Source of the DNA: REEB95 sp963762425 | Lineage (GTDB): Bacteria > Pseudomonadota > Alphaproteobacteria > ATCC43930 > CGMCC-115725 | Assembly (NCBI GenBank): GCA_963762425.1 | Contig: CAVXKY010000010.1 | Coordinates: forward strand, 112,456-176,455 | Direction: 5' to 3' | Length of the DNA stretch: 64,000 nucleotides | Part shown: positions 1 through 9,119 of the stretch, piece by piece | Layout of the letters: every line of letters begins with the position of its first letter | How positions within the stretch are numbered: position 1 is the stretch's first letter | Notes under the pieces: generated by a model | Told to the model about the DNA's origin: nothing | The model's database searches: none | Seen by the model: the letters and a program-made list of their open reading frames with translations, nothing else | Position numbers and translations under genes: made by a program

Positions 1-1
1 C

Positions 2-406
2 AAGGGCCGGGACGTGGTCACCATCGCGGCCGATGCCACCATCAACGATGCGGTCCTGTTGCTGCGGCGCAAGCGCATCGGCGCGCTGGTGATAGGACCT
101 AACGGCGGCGGGGTCGAAGGCATCCTGTCCGAACGCGACATCGTCCGCGCGCTCGCCGAATACGGCGCGCGCGTATTCGATCTGCCGGTCTCGGCGCTGA
201 TGACGCGAAACGTCATCACCTGCGCGCCGGAGGACGGCGTTTCGGGCGTGATGGCCGAGATGACCGCGCGCCGCATCCGCCACCTGCCGGTGGTGGAGGG
301 CGGCGCGTTGATCGGCATCGTCAGCATCGGCGACGTGGTCAAGAGCCATATCGACGAGGTCGAGCACGAAGCCAGCGCGCTGCGCCAGTTCATCGCCAGC
401 GCCTGA
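2..406 (+). CDS. CBS-domain protein, 5' end cut by the window edge
   Basis: A pair of CBS domains with no other domain visible. The first runs from the window edge to about residue 60 and includes the LSERDIVRAL stretch. The second begins at the VSALMTRNVITC motif and ends in the IVSIGDVVKSHI segment. Stand-alone CBS pairs of about 140 residues are common in alphaproteobacteria; they bind adenine nucleotides and act as energy or redox sensors. The reading frame is open to the first base and reads KGRDV before the first possible internal start (GTG at 14). The true start therefore probably lies just outside the window, and about ten residues are missing. The partner protein is unknown. Confidence 0.85.
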   Translation, partial: KGRDVVTIAADATINDAVLLLRRKRIGALVIGPNGGGVEGILSERDIVRALAEYGARVFDLPVSALMTRNVITCAPEDGVSGVMAEMTARRIRHLPVVEGGALIGIVSIGDVVKSHIDEVEHEASALRQFIASA

Positions 407-434
407 GCGTTCAACTCCCCGGCTCATAAAAAAA

Positions 435-460
435 CGGGCGGCTCCCAACGGAGCCGCCCG
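435..460 (-). terminator. Rho-independent terminator of the leftward surface-protein block
   Basis: A perfect 11-bp stem (CGGGCGGCTCC with its complement) closes a 4-nt loop. On the minus strand it is followed by seven T residues, so it most likely ends transcription of the leftward gene whose stop is at 482. On the plus strand the tail is only ATCTTT, so any role in ending the CBS gene is weaker. Confidence 0.8.
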
Positions 461-481
461 ATCTTTATCGTTCCCGGGATT

Positions 482-820
482 TCAGCGCAGGGAAGGCGGG
501 CCGCGCACGATCTCCACGTCGTTTTGGGTTTCGGATGTAAAATGCTGGTCGGCGGTGTGGCGCGGCGGCGCGGGCGGTGTGAAAGGCGGGCCCTGGATCA
601 CGATCACGTTGCCGGGCGCGGCGCCCGCGCCGGGAATGACCGCGCAGCAGAAGCCGCCGAGGCCCACGTCGTTGTGGAACTCGGGAAAAGGATGAGGCGG
701 ACTCGCCGCAGCCGCGGAACGCAGACCCAACGCGATGACGATCAGTGCGATAGCCGCGCCCAGCACCAGCAGCCGCCGCGCGCGATTCCCGGTCATTTGG
801 TTTTCTGCGATCCTTGTCAT
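482..820 (-). CDS. Small exported protein, function unknown
   Basis: 112 residues that I do not recognise. Residues 13-40 form an arginine-flanked hydrophobic segment ending in AAAAS, which looks like a Sec signal peptide or membrane anchor. The remaining 70 residues are rich in Pro and Gly and contain adjacent cysteines (GFCCAV), with no recognisable domain. It lies 63 bp downstream of the large surface protein on the same strand and just before a strong terminator, so it is probably the last gene of that transcript. A role as an accessory to the surface protein is a guess from position only. Confidence 0.5.
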   Translation of the reverse strand: MTRIAENQMTGNRARRLLVLGAAIALIVIALGLRSAAAASPPHPFPEFHNDVGLGGFCCAVIPGAGAAPGNVIVIQGPPFTPPAPPRHTADQHFTSETQNDVEIVRGPPSLR

Positions 821-883
821 GGCCGGCCTTTCCTCAATTCTTTTCCATCCGGGGTTTCCGTCTTCGGCTTCGGGCTGCCAGGT

Positions 884-3238
884 TCAGGCGTGATGGACCT
901 GGGCGCCGCCACCAGCCGTGGCGATCGCGTTCTCGACATAGACATGGACCTGGGAAACAACCTGGCCGCTCGACAGCGTCGCCGGCGTGGAGAGGGTTGC
1001 CGAGTACTCGGTGAAACCCGCCATGGGGCTGCCGACGATCGGAAGGCTGCCTTGCGTCACCGCCGGGCCTTGCGTCCAGCCGCTGGTGGAGCCGGCGCCG
1101 GTGAGCGTGACATAGTCGTTGCCGTTACCGAGCACGAACACCGATGCCGCGCCGTTTCCGAATTCCACGACCGCATTCGGTTCGTTTTGCGCCAAGTTCA
1201 ACACGTCGGTGGCCGAAAGCGAGATGTAGTTGTTGGTGGCCGGGTTCGCCGCGTCCGTCAGGTCGAACACCTCGACATTCTGGACGTTGACACCGCTGGC
1301 GAGGTTCGCGCTTTGGCCGGTGAAGAAATCGGGACCGTTGAAGACCAGATCCTGTGAAGCCGTGCTTTCGATCTCGAGCACGTTGAGACCCTGCGCCGGC
1401 GGGGAGGCCAAGCTGCTATTCGTGGGCGCGGCGGCCGTGGTGCCGATGAAGTTGTCCGTACCGTCGATGACGGGAGCGTTCACGCCCCACTCGAGAACGC
1501 TGGCGCTGCCCACAGTGGATGAACCGGTGAGCGTGACGCCGTTGACCAAGCCATTGTAAGAGACGGTGTCGACATTGCCCGAGCCGGTCGTGGCGTCATA
1601 GAAGCCGAAAGAACCCGTGTATCCGGTCGATGTATAGTTGCTGTTGGGGTCCGTGAAGGAGCCGAGCGGCGCTCCGCCGGCCTGCGACGCGACCACCGTA
1701 CCCGGTGTGCCGGTATCGCCCGGATCGCCGAGACCATTGAGATTTGGGTTGATCATCGCCGTGAACTCCGGCGAACCGGAGTTCAAATCGCTGCCGGCCG
1801 GGATGGTGACCGTTTCGCCGGCCACCGTGACCGTCGTGGCCGCGCCGCCGTCAAAGGTGACGGTGCCGGTGCTGCCCGACAGGTATTGGAAGGTGAGCAG
1901 CGCGGGATCGTTGGGCTCGATCGGCACGCCGCCGGGCGCGACCGGCGGCGTGAGGACCGAGACGCCCGAGGAGGTGATCTGAAGCACTTCCTGGAAGGAG
2001 TGCGCCGGATCGACGGCATCCGTGTAGGTGACGAGAACGTCCGATACCCCGGTGGACGTTGCACTGCCAAAGCCCGCGACCGGGACGGTATCCGTCGCGT
2101 CGGGATAAACATCGGCGCCGAAGGTGTAGAAGTTGAGCGGCGCGGTTTGAGTCTCGCTGCCGTTGGAAGTCGTCACCTGGAACGTGTCCTCATAGTACCC
2201 GAAGGGAATCGAGCCCTGGATGGCATTGAGTCCCTGCTGGGCGAGCATCTCCGAGATCACGTCGCTTCCAAGCTGGCTGACGCTGGTCGGACCGGTGATG
2301 TTGGTGACGTCGTAGTGATAGGAGCCGAGGGTACCCGGGGAATCGAACGTCAGAGTCCCGTAGACGCCGTCCGCGGCGGAACCCGGCGCAGCCGTCGTGA
2401 CGTCGCTGTAGGACGTGACCTGGAGCGGCGGCGAACTCGGCGAGATCGAGAAAACGGGCAAGCCGGAGAGATAATTCGTGTCGCCGAAATAGTCGGCGCT
2501 GGCAATGGTCGGCGTCACGTCGGAATAGACGCCGCTCTGCGTATCTTCCCCGACCGTGAAGCCGCCCGGCGGCGGCGGTGGCGGCGGGCCCGGCGGACCG
2601 GGGGGCGCAAAATGGCTGCCGCCTGTGCCGTGGAGGAACTCGGCGCCATAGCCGAAGCCGGTCGGCCATAGCGGACCGAGACCGTAGAGGCCCGGGCCGA
2701 GTTCGCCGACCTCGAACGGGCTGACGAGGAAGCCGGTATTGGGTACCTCATGATGCGGGACGATCGGCGTCGGCGCGACCAGGCCGCAAGGCCCGAGCAC
2801 CTCCAAATGGAAGGCCTGGAGCAGATCGCCCGGCGTGATGACGGTGCCGTCGGGCAACTGGAAGGGCGTCGGCTGCACGCCGCAAGGGCCGACGATGTCG
2901 TGCAGTTCGACCTGCGCGCCGTCGGGGAAGGTGAGGACGACCGAGCCGTCGTGCTGGCTCGCCTTGAGATCGAGCGGATTGAAATCGAAGATCAGCGGCT
3001 GATTGGGTATGACCTCGATGACGGCGCGCTCGCCGGGGGCCGGCTCATGCACCGCGACGGGCGGACCCATCGGCGCATGGGTATCGACCGGCGGGCAGGG
3101 CACCGGCGCCTGGCCCGGCGGGCAGGGCGGGGGCGCGGGTTGCGGCTTGATGCGTTCGATATGCTCGACGCCGCCCGCCAGCTGCACCATCCCCGAGGAG
3201 GTCTGGCCCGCCTTCATTGTCTCCAACATGTCAGCCAC
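884..3238 (-). CDS. Large adhesin-like surface protein
   Basis: 784 residues with no Sec signal peptide at either possible start (GTG at 3238 or ATG at 3229). The N-terminal 70 residues are Pro-rich. Next comes a segment containing LIFDFNPLDLKASQHDGS and LTFPDGAQVELHDIVG, which resembles the prefix domain of BapA-type or RTX adhesins. A run of prolines and glycines near residue 220 separates it from a long Ser/Thr/Gly/Val-rich beta-structured body. The stretch VLGNGNDYVTL near the C-terminus looks like a degenerate RTX calcium-binding repeat. Few charged residues, many Asp/Asn and no signal peptide fit a type I secreted biofilm protein. No type I secretion genes are visible nearby. The family assignment is an inference from composition. 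Confidence 0.6.
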   Translation of the reverse strand: MADMLETMKAGQTSSGMVQLAGGVEHIERIKPQPAPPPCPPGQAPVPCPPVDTHAPMGPPVAVHEPAPGERAVIEVIPNQPLIFDFNPLDLKASQHDGSVVLTFPDGAQVELHDIVGPCGVQPTPFQLPDGTVITPGDLLQAFHLEVLGPCGLVAPTPIVPHHEVPNTGFLVSPFEVGELGPGLYGLGPLWPTGFGYGAEFLHGTGGSHFAPPGPPGPPPPPPPGGFTVGEDTQSGVYSDVTPTIASADYFGDTNYLSGLPVFSISPSSPPLQVTSYSDVTTAAPGSAADGVYGTLTFDSPGTLGSYHYDVTNITGPTSVSQLGSDVISEMLAQQGLNAIQGSIPFGYYEDTFQVTTSNGSETQTAPLNFYTFGADVYPDATDTVPVAGFGSATSTGVSDVLVTYTDAVDPAHSFQEVLQITSSGVSVLTPPVAPGGVPIEPNDPALLTFQYLSGSTGTVTFDGGAATTVTVAGETVTIPAGSDLNSGSPEFTAMINPNLNGLGDPGDTGTPGTVVASQAGGAPLGSFTDPNSNYTSTGYTGSFGFYDATTGSGNVDTVSYNGLVNGVTLTGSSTVGSASVLEWGVNAPVIDGTDNFIGTTAAAPTNSSLASPPAQGLNVLEIESTASQDLVFNGPDFFTGQSANLASGVNVQNVEVFDLTDAANPATNNYISLSATDVLNLAQNEPNAVVEFGNGAASVFVLGNGNDYVTLTGAGSTSGWTQGPAVTQGSLPIVGSPMAGFTEYSATLSTPATLSSGQVVSQVHVYVENAIATAGGGAQVHHA

Positions 3239-3355
3239 GGCCGGTTTCGTCCCGATGCGTTAAGATTAATGCCTGGTAATACTGAAGGGTGACACGGCCG
3301 GCGCCGCCCCGACAAAGGGATTTGGCGCCGGACCGATACACCCCACTGTGATTCT

Positions 3356-4162
3356 TCAGGCGGTGGCCCAAAGCCGCGAAATCCACTCCAGATGCCGGAT
3401 TTGGCGGGATTGCCGCTTCGGCCGGGGACGCCGGGGCGAGGCCGCCCGGGCGAGCCAACGATGGCGCAGGATGCCGAAGCCCATCAATCCGGCGAGAAAG
3501 ATGCCGATGGCGGCGGGCTCGGACACGGTTGTGGTGGTACAGGTGAGACCGCTGGTCGGCACCGTATTGCCCGACTGGTTGGTGACGCACCCATACTGCC
3601 CGGTCGCGGTCAGGGCAAAGATCGCCGTGTCGCCGGCCGGCAAGCCACTGCCAAAGATGACCTCCCCGTTCGAGACACTCAAGGTATTGAAGATGACGCA
3701 CTGGCCCGCAATTGGGGTGCCGCCGCTGTTCAAAATCGTGCCTTGGTCGCCCGTTGCCGTGGTGCAGCCGCTGAGGATCAAACCCGCAAGTGACGTGCTG
3801 TTCAGCAGTTCGCCGCCATGCGCGGAGAAATTGAAGATCGGGCTGGAGGTGAAATTCGAGAGCTGGAGATCGTAAACCGTTTGGCAGGTGGCGCAGTTGG
3901 TCACGCCGACCAGGACGTCGCCGCTGCTGTCATAGGGCGTGGTGTTGACGTAATTCGGGCTGACGACAAACGTGCTGCCCGAATTCGTGATGCCGAAGAT
4001 CTCGCTGCAATCGCCGATGGTCACGCCTTGAGGCGCATAGGTCAGCGAGGGACAGGTCGTCGCCGCGGCGGGCGTCGCGGAAAGCGCGACCAGGCCGATG
4101 CCGAGCAGCAGCGCGGCGAGGGATGCGATGCCAAGCGCCAGGCGGCGGGGATACGCGAACAT
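3356..4162 (-). CDS. Exported protein with PEP-CTERM-like sorting signal
   Basis: 268 residues from the ATG at 4162. This start is chosen because a perfect AAGGAGG lies 5 nt upstream; an in-frame upstream ATG at 4189 lacks this. Residues 1-34 form a typical signal peptide ending in ATPAAA. The mature part is Ser/Thr/Gly/Asn-rich with several Cys pairs (NCATC, for example). The C-terminal region has the tripartite layout of an exosortase substrate: a short SEPA motif, a hydrophobic helix (IGIFLAGLMGFGIL), then an Arg-rich cluster (RHRWLAR). Unusually, about 28 basic residues follow the usual end of the signal. The likely processing enzyme is the exosortase encoded at 48262-49821. Biological role unknown. 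Confidence 0.75.
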   Translation of the reverse strand: MFAYPRRLALGIASLAALLLGIGLVALSATPAAATTCPSLTYAPQGVTIGDCSEIFGITNSGSTFVVSPNYVNTTPYDSSGDVLVGVTNCATCQTVYDLQLSNFTSSPIFNFSAHGGELLNSTSLAGLILSGCTTATGDQGTILNSGGTPIAGQCVIFNTLSVSNGEVIFGSGLPAGDTAIFALTATGQYGCVTNQSGNTVPTSGLTCTTTTVSEPAAIGIFLAGLMGFGILRHRWLARAASPRRPRPKRQSRQIRHLEWISRLWATA

Positions 4163-4372
4163 GAATGCCTCCTTCGAACCGAAGAGCATTCTGCTCGATT
4201 AACCATGTTGGATTTCGGATTAACCATATATCACTCGAATTCGAGGAATGCAAATACAGAATAAGACTTCGCCAAGAATTCGATTCATAATTATTAATAT
4301 TAACGCTTGTTAATACTTGTTAAGACCGGCGCAAAAATTCAGCCGCCGCGTAAGGGGCTTGGCATCCGGGGT
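4163..4372. promoter_or_regulatory. AT-rich intergenic region upstream of the PEP-CTERM-type gene
   Basis: The stretch 4230-4330 is markedly AT-rich against GC-rich surroundings and contains two direct CTTGTTAA copies 10 bp apart (4306-4313 and 4316-4323). It separates the leftward PEP-CTERM-type gene from the 3' end of another leftward gene, so the promoter of the former should lie here. No convincing sigma-70 or sigma-54 element could be assigned by eye. Confidence 0.35.
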
Positions 4373-4777
4373 TTAGCGTTGGGCCAGCTCGATGAGATAA
4401 GCCGCGAAATCGGCATGCGTGAGTTTGATGGCGAGGCTTTCCGCCTCGCTCTTGAGCGCGCGCGCGACCAGAATGTGGTTCTCGACCTTGACGGGATCGA
4501 CCTTGAACAAGCCGATGGCGTCCCTGAGGCGCGGATAATATTTGGGGTCGATCATCTTGATCTTGGCACTGACGCGCTCGACCACTTGCGCCTCGTTCAG
4601 CCCCTCGGCCTTCTCCTGCTTGACGAGCGCCCAATCGTTCTCGCCGGCCCAGCCGCGCGCGACATCGTCCTTCGGATTTCCCTCGCTGTAGCCGAGCTTG
4701 AAGACATGCTTCGACAGGCCGACATCCGAGGCCCATTTGCAGAATTTGACGCTACGCGCCACGAAGATCGCGCCCAT
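4373..4777 (-). CDS. Conserved hypothetical protein
   Basis: 134 residues from the ATG at 4777, a start chosen because AAGGGGG lies about 9 nt upstream. The in-frame ATG at 4786 directly abuts that motif. The protein starts MGAIFVARSVKFCKW and is soluble, mixed-charge and helix-rich with no signal peptide. It has no catalytic motif that I recognise. The sequence WASDVGLSKHVFKLGYSEG suggests a small alpha/beta fold. It is flanked by the PEP-CTERM-type gene downstream and a divergent solute-binding protein gene upstream, and neither neighbour suggests a function. Confidence 0.6.
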   Translation of the reverse strand: MGAIFVARSVKFCKWASDVGLSKHVFKLGYSEGNPKDDVARGWAGENDWALVKQEKAEGLNEAQVVERVSAKIKMIDPKYYPRLRDAIGLFKVDPVKVENHILVARALKSEAESLAIKLTHADFAAYLIELAQR

Positions 4778-4933
4778 CGCCCTCATCCCCCTTGCAGCGC
4801 GTGATCGAGCCATAGCGCCGCCCGCTCCCTCCGGTCAACCGATTCTCGCCCGCCGATTCCCGGCTCTCGATTCTCGATGAGCCCGATTCCGCTTGGCGCT
4901 GAGCCGCGCATCCGATAAGCCTCGCGGGAAGAA

Positions 4934-6547
4934 ATGTCGGGCGCGGGCGGAAAAATGAGAAAAACGGCGGCGCTGCTTCTCTTGGCGGCGGTTTTGCTGG
5001 GATGGGCGTCATGGGCCGCCCCTGCCCGGGCCAAGACCTTCCGCTGGGCGGCATCCTCGGACGCCGACTCGCTCGATCCCTACAGCCGGCGCGAGACTTT
5101 CCAACTCTCCTTCCTCGGCAATATCTACGAGCCGCTGGTGCGCCGCGGACGCGATTCGGCGCTCGAGCCGGCACTGGCCACCGATTGGGCGCAGGCGGCG
5201 CCGCTGGTCTGGCGCTTCCACCTGCGCCGCTCGGTGCGTTTCCAGGACGGCTCGCCCTTTTCCGCCGATGACGTGGTGTTCTCGTTCATCCGCGCCACCT
5301 CCGAGAGCTCGAAGCTCGGTCTGGTCCTGTCCACGATCCAGTCGGTGCGCAAGGTCGACGCCTATACCGTCGATATCGTCACCAACCTGCCCGATCCGAT
5401 CCTGCCCCAGGAGATCGTTTCCTGGGACATCATGAGCAAGGCCTGGTGCGAGCAGAACGATGCAGCATCGCCCGCCGACCTCGCCGACGATCAGGGCAAT
5501 TACGCCGTCGCCCACGCCAACGGTACCGGTCCGTTTTCGGTTTTGGAGCGCTCACCCGGCGCGGATACCGTGCTGGCGCCTTATCCCGCCTGGTGGGACA
5601 AGCCGCAGCATAATCTCGACCGCGTGGTGTTTCGCCCGATCGCAGACGACAACGCGCGGGTTGCGGCATTGCAATCGGGCGAGATCGACATGATCTACAG
5701 CGTGCCGCCGCAAAGCATCGATCGCCTCGCGCACGCGCCCGGCATCCGCCTCATCCACGGGCCGGGGCTCACCACCATCTTTTTGGGATTCGACCAGTCG
5801 CGCTCGGCGCTCATGGGCAGCGACGTCAAGGGCGCCAACCCGTTCAAGGATATCCGCGTGCGCGAGGCTTTCTCCCGCGCCATCGACGAGACCACCATCG
5901 TCGCCAAGGTGATGCGCGGCCTGGCGACGCCGGCGGCGCTGCTGGTCGGGCCGGGAGTCGAGGGCTTCGAGCAGGCTTTGAACCAGCGTCCGGACTACGA
6001 TCCGGCCGAGGCGCGCCGTCTCCTGGCCGAGGCGGGATATGCCAAGGGCTTCGCCATCGACATGGATTGCCCCACCGACCGCTACGTCAATGACGAGGCG
6101 ATCTGCCAGGAGGTGGTGGCGATGCTGGCCAAGGTGGATGTGCGGGTGCGGCTCAACGCCAAGCCGCGCGCCCAGTTCTTCGACAAGATCTTCGATCCCG
6201 GCTGGCGCTCGAGCTTCTATCTGCTGGGTTGGAATGCTTCGAGCTTTGACGCGTTCAACGCGCTGAACAATCTGGCGGCAACCCGCTCGCCGGCGCGGCA
6301 TCAGGGCGAATACAACATCGGCGGCTATTCCAACCCCGATCTGGACGTGCTGCTGGCCGGGGTCCGGGCCGAAACCAATCCCTTGAAACGCCGCGCCCTG
6401 CTCGGCCAGGCGCTGGCGCTGGTGAAGGAGGATTTCGCCTACATCCCGCTGCACCAGCAGGATGTGGTCTGGGCGGCGCGGGATATTATAGATCTGGCGC
6501 AGCCCGAAGATGACAGTTTCCCGCTGCGTTACGTTCGGGTGAAATAA
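4934..6547 (+). CDS. Peptide/oligopeptide ABC transporter substrate-binding protein (family 5)
   Basis: 537 residues with a signal peptide (hydrophobic run to about residue 35, cleavage near PARAKT) and the SBP_bac_5 fold. Typical signatures are SDADSLDPYS at the start of the mature protein, the FHLRRSVRFQDGSPFSADDVVFS block, and VREAFSRAIDE in the second lobe. Such proteins capture peptides, nickel or other solutes in the periplasm for a Dpp/Opp-type permease. No permease or ATPase genes of that type are adjacent, so this looks like an orphan binding protein. The ATG at 4955 (MRKTAALL) would give a more standard signal peptide and is an alternative start. Confidence 0.9.
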   Translation: MSGAGGKMRKTAALLLLAAVLLGWASWAAPARAKTFRWAASSDADSLDPYSRRETFQLSFLGNIYEPLVRRGRDSALEPALATDWAQAAPLVWRFHLRRSVRFQDGSPFSADDVVFSFIRATSESSKLGLVLSTIQSVRKVDAYTVDIVTNLPDPILPQEIVSWDIMSKAWCEQNDAASPADLADDQGNYAVAHANGTGPFSVLERSPGADTVLAPYPAWWDKPQHNLDRVVFRPIADDNARVAALQSGEIDMIYSVPPQSIDRLAHAPGIRLIHGPGLTTIFLGFDQSRSALMGSDVKGANPFKDIRVREAFSRAIDETTIVAKVMRGLATPAALLVGPGVEGFEQALNQRPDYDPAEARRLLAEAGYAKGFAIDMDCPTDRYVNDEAICQEVVAMLAKVDVRVRLNAKPRAQFFDKIFDPGWRSSFYLLGWNASSFDAFNALNNLAATRSPARHQGEYNIGGYSNPDLDVLLAGVRAETNPLKRRALLGQALALVKEDFAYIPLHQQDVVWAARDIIDLAQPEDDSFPLRYVRVK

Positions 6548-6603
6548 TCGCCCGGTAAGATAGGCCGCGGCCGGTCCGGCCGATTATCACGGAGCCACGA
6601 GTC

Positions 6604-7465
6604 ATGTTTTGGGCCTGGAAGCTTCTCAAGGTGACCATGGTCAATTTCATGTCGGACAAGGCGCTCAGCCACGGCGCCGCCATCGCCTATTACACGGTCT
6701 TCGCCATCGCCCCCATACTGGTGATCGTCATCGCCGTCGCCGGCCTGCTGTTCGGCGAGACGGGCTGCCCAGGGCGCGATCGCGTCCCAATTGAGCGATC
6801 TCATGGGCGACGCGGGCGCTCGGGGGATCGAGGCGTTGATCCGGAGCGCCAGCAACCGCCGCGCCGGCCTGGCCGCCACCGCCGTGGGGTTCGGCACCCT
6901 CATCCTGGCGGCTTCCAGCGTCTTCATCGAAATGCAGTCCGCGCTCAACGCCGTCTGGAAGACCAAGGCGCGCCACCCGAGCATCCGCGCCTTCGTCCGC
7001 GCCCGCGCCATCAGCTTCGGCCTGGTGGTCACGGTCGGGTTTCTATTGTTGGTTTCGCTGGCGGTGAGCACCGCGATCTCGGCGCTCGACAAATATCTCA
7101 ATCACTTCTTCCACGGGGCGCATCTGATCTTCCAGGGCGTCAATTTTCTCATCTCTTTCGTCCTGATCTCGCTGCTGTTCGCCGCGGTCTACAAGGTCTT
7201 GCCCGACAAGCGCATCGCCTGGGGCGACGTGCTGATCGGCGCGGTCACGACCTCGTTCCTGTTCACGGTCGGCAAGCTGCTGATCGGCCTCTATATCGGC
7301 AGCAGCGCCGTGACCCGCGCCTATGGCGCGGCGGGCGGCCTGATCATCGTTCTGCTCTGGGTCTATTATTCGGCTCAGATTTTCCTGCTCGGCGCCGAAT
7401 TCACCAAGGCCTATGCCGAGCGCCACGGCAGCCACGCGCCGCGCGCGTTGCAGCCCAAAGACTAG
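6604..7465 (+). pseudogene. YihY/BrkB-family membrane protein, frameshifted
   Basis: The first frame (from ATG 6604) encodes the typical YihY N-terminus, with ALSHGAAIAYYTVFAIAPIL and the first membrane helix ending in LLFGET. The family sequence then continues in another frame (AAQGAIASQLSDLMGD, then several membrane helices) to the stop at 7465. One extra G in the GGG at 6762-6764 accounts for the shift; removing it restores a protein of about 286 residues, the normal family length. Because only one base is involved, a sequencing error is as likely as a real mutation. YihY proteins are inner-membrane proteins of uncertain function. The 3' end overlaps the convergent malate synthase gene by 4 bp. 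Confidence 0.8.
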
Positions 7466-9078
7466 GCCCCTTCGCCGATCAGCTGTTCGTAAGCCGGGAT
7501 GGTGAGGAATTCGGGGAAGTGCTCCGCTTCGATCAGCTCGTCGAAAATCTTGGCCGCGTCCTTGTACCGTCCCTTGGCATAGGCGTCGGGACCGGCGAGG
7601 AAAGCGAGCTTCCGCAATTCCTCGTCCAGCAGCTTGCGGCACAGCGCCTTGTCGATCACCCGTCCATCCGCCAGCTTGGCCTGGTGGCGGATCCACTGCC
7701 AGATCTGCGCGCGGCTGATCTCGGCTGTGGCGGCGTCTTCCATCAGGTAATAGAGCGGCACGCAGCCCATGCCCCGAAGCCAGGCCTCGAGATAACCCAC
7801 GCCGACGTTCAAATTCTGGCGCAATCCCGCCTCGGTGATGGTGCCTTCCGGCACCTTGAGCAGGTCGGCAGCATTCACATGCACGTCCTGGCGTTTCCTG
7901 GCGATCTGGTTCGCCCCGGGCATCTGCTGGTCGAAGATTTCCTTGGCGATCCCCACCAGGCCCGGATGCGCCACCCAGGTGCCGTCATGCCCGTCGCCCG
8001 CCTCGCGCAGCTTGTCGGCGCGCACCCGATCCATGGCCTTGGCGTTGGCCTCGGGGTTGTCGCGGATCGGAATCTGCGCCGCCATGCCGCCCATGGCGTG
8101 AACGTTGCGGCGGTGGCAGATCTGGATCAGCAGCTGGCTGTAGGAGCGCAGGAAATGGGCGGTCATGGTTACCTGCCCGCGGTCGGGCATAACCGCTTTC
8201 GGGTCTTCGGCGAATTTCTTGATGAAGCTGTAGATGTAATCCCAGCGTCCGCAATTGAGCCCCGCGGAATGGTCCCGGAGTTCATGGAGGATTTCATCCA
8301 TTTCGAACGCGGCCAGGATGCTCTCGATCAGCACGGTGGCCTTGATCGCGCCCTTGGGCAGGCCCAGCGCTTTTTGGGCATGGAGGAAAACGTCGTTCCA
8401 CAGCTTGGCCTCGAAGCGGTTCTCCAGCTTGGGCAGGTAGAAATAAGGGCCGGTGCCGCGTGCCAATAATTCCTTGGCGTTGTGGAAGAAGTAGAGCCCG
8501 AAATCGAACAGCGCGCCCGACATCGCCTCGCCGTCGATCAGCACATGCGCCTCGGGCAGATGCCAGCCGCGCGGGCGGACCAGCAGCGTCGCGGTCTTGG
8601 GGTTGAGCGTGTAGTGCTTCTTCGATTCCGGGTCGTCGAAGGCGATGGTGCGGCGCACCGCGTCGATCAGGTTGATCTGGCCTTCGATCAGATTGTCCCA
8701 GCTGGGCGTGTTGGCGTCCTCGAAATCCGCCATGTACACATTGGCGCCGCAATTGAGCGCGTTGATCACCATCTTGCGGTCGACCGGACCGGTGATTTCG
8801 ACGCGGCGGTCGAGCAGATCCTTGGGCAGCGGCGCGACGGTCCAATCCGCCTCGCGGATGCTCTTGGTCTCCGCCGGGAAATCGGGCCGCCAGCCGGCAT
8901 CGAGCCTAGCCTGGGTCTCGGCCCTCAGTCTCAGGAGCCGCTTGCGCTCGGGTCCGAATTTTCGCTCGAGCCCGGCGAGGAAGGCCACCGCCTCCGCCGA
9001 CATGATTTTCTCGTAGCCGGGCCTGATCGGCGCCTTGATCTCGACGTTCTTGGCCATCACCCGCACATCAGCCGACAT
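7462..9078 (-). CDS. aceB: Malate synthase A
   Basis: 538 residues, the usual length for isoform A. It condenses glyoxylate with acetyl-CoA to malate in the glyoxylate shunt. The family signature RDHSAGLNCGRWDY is present in the middle of the protein. The N-terminal region has PDFPAETKSIREADW and the TIM-barrel part carries the ARPRG-like LVRPRGWHLPEAH block. An SD sequence (GGAGAGG) precedes the ATG. No isocitrate lyase gene is in the window. The 5' leader carries a tandem glycine riboswitch (9120-9342), so expression is probably tuned by glycine, a source of glyoxylate. Confidence 0.95.
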   Translation of the reverse strand: MSADVRVMAKNVEIKAPIRPGYEKIMSAEAVAFLAGLERKFGPERKRLLRLRAETQARLDAGWRPDFPAETKSIREADWTVAPLPKDLLDRRVEITGPVDRKMVINALNCGANVYMADFEDANTPSWDNLIEGQINLIDAVRRTIAFDDPESKKHYTLNPKTATLLVRPRGWHLPEAHVLIDGEAMSGALFDFGLYFFHNAKELLARGTGPYFYLPKLENRFEAKLWNDVFLHAQKALGLPKGAIKATVLIESILAAFEMDEILHELRDHSAGLNCGRWDYIYSFIKKFAEDPKAVMPDRGQVTMTAHFLRSYSQLLIQICHRRNVHAMGGMAAQIPIRDNPEANAKAMDRVRADKLREAGDGHDGTWVAHPGLVGIAKEIFDQQMPGANQIARKRQDVHVNAADLLKVPEGTITEAGLRQNLNVGVGYLEAWLRGMGCVPLYYLMEDAATAEISRAQIWQWIRHQAKLADGRVIDKALCRKLLDEELRKLAFLAGPDAYAKGRYKDAAKIFDELIEAEHFPEFLTIPAYEQLIGEGA

Positions 9079-9119
9079 GAATCCTCTCCGGATAAAAAGC
9101 CGCCACCGGCCACGATGGC

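Noticed and set aside
524..1357. 277-codon rightward frame
   Set aside because: It lies opposite the small exported protein and the 3' part of the adhesin-like gene, has Arg-rich low-complexity composition and no start signal.
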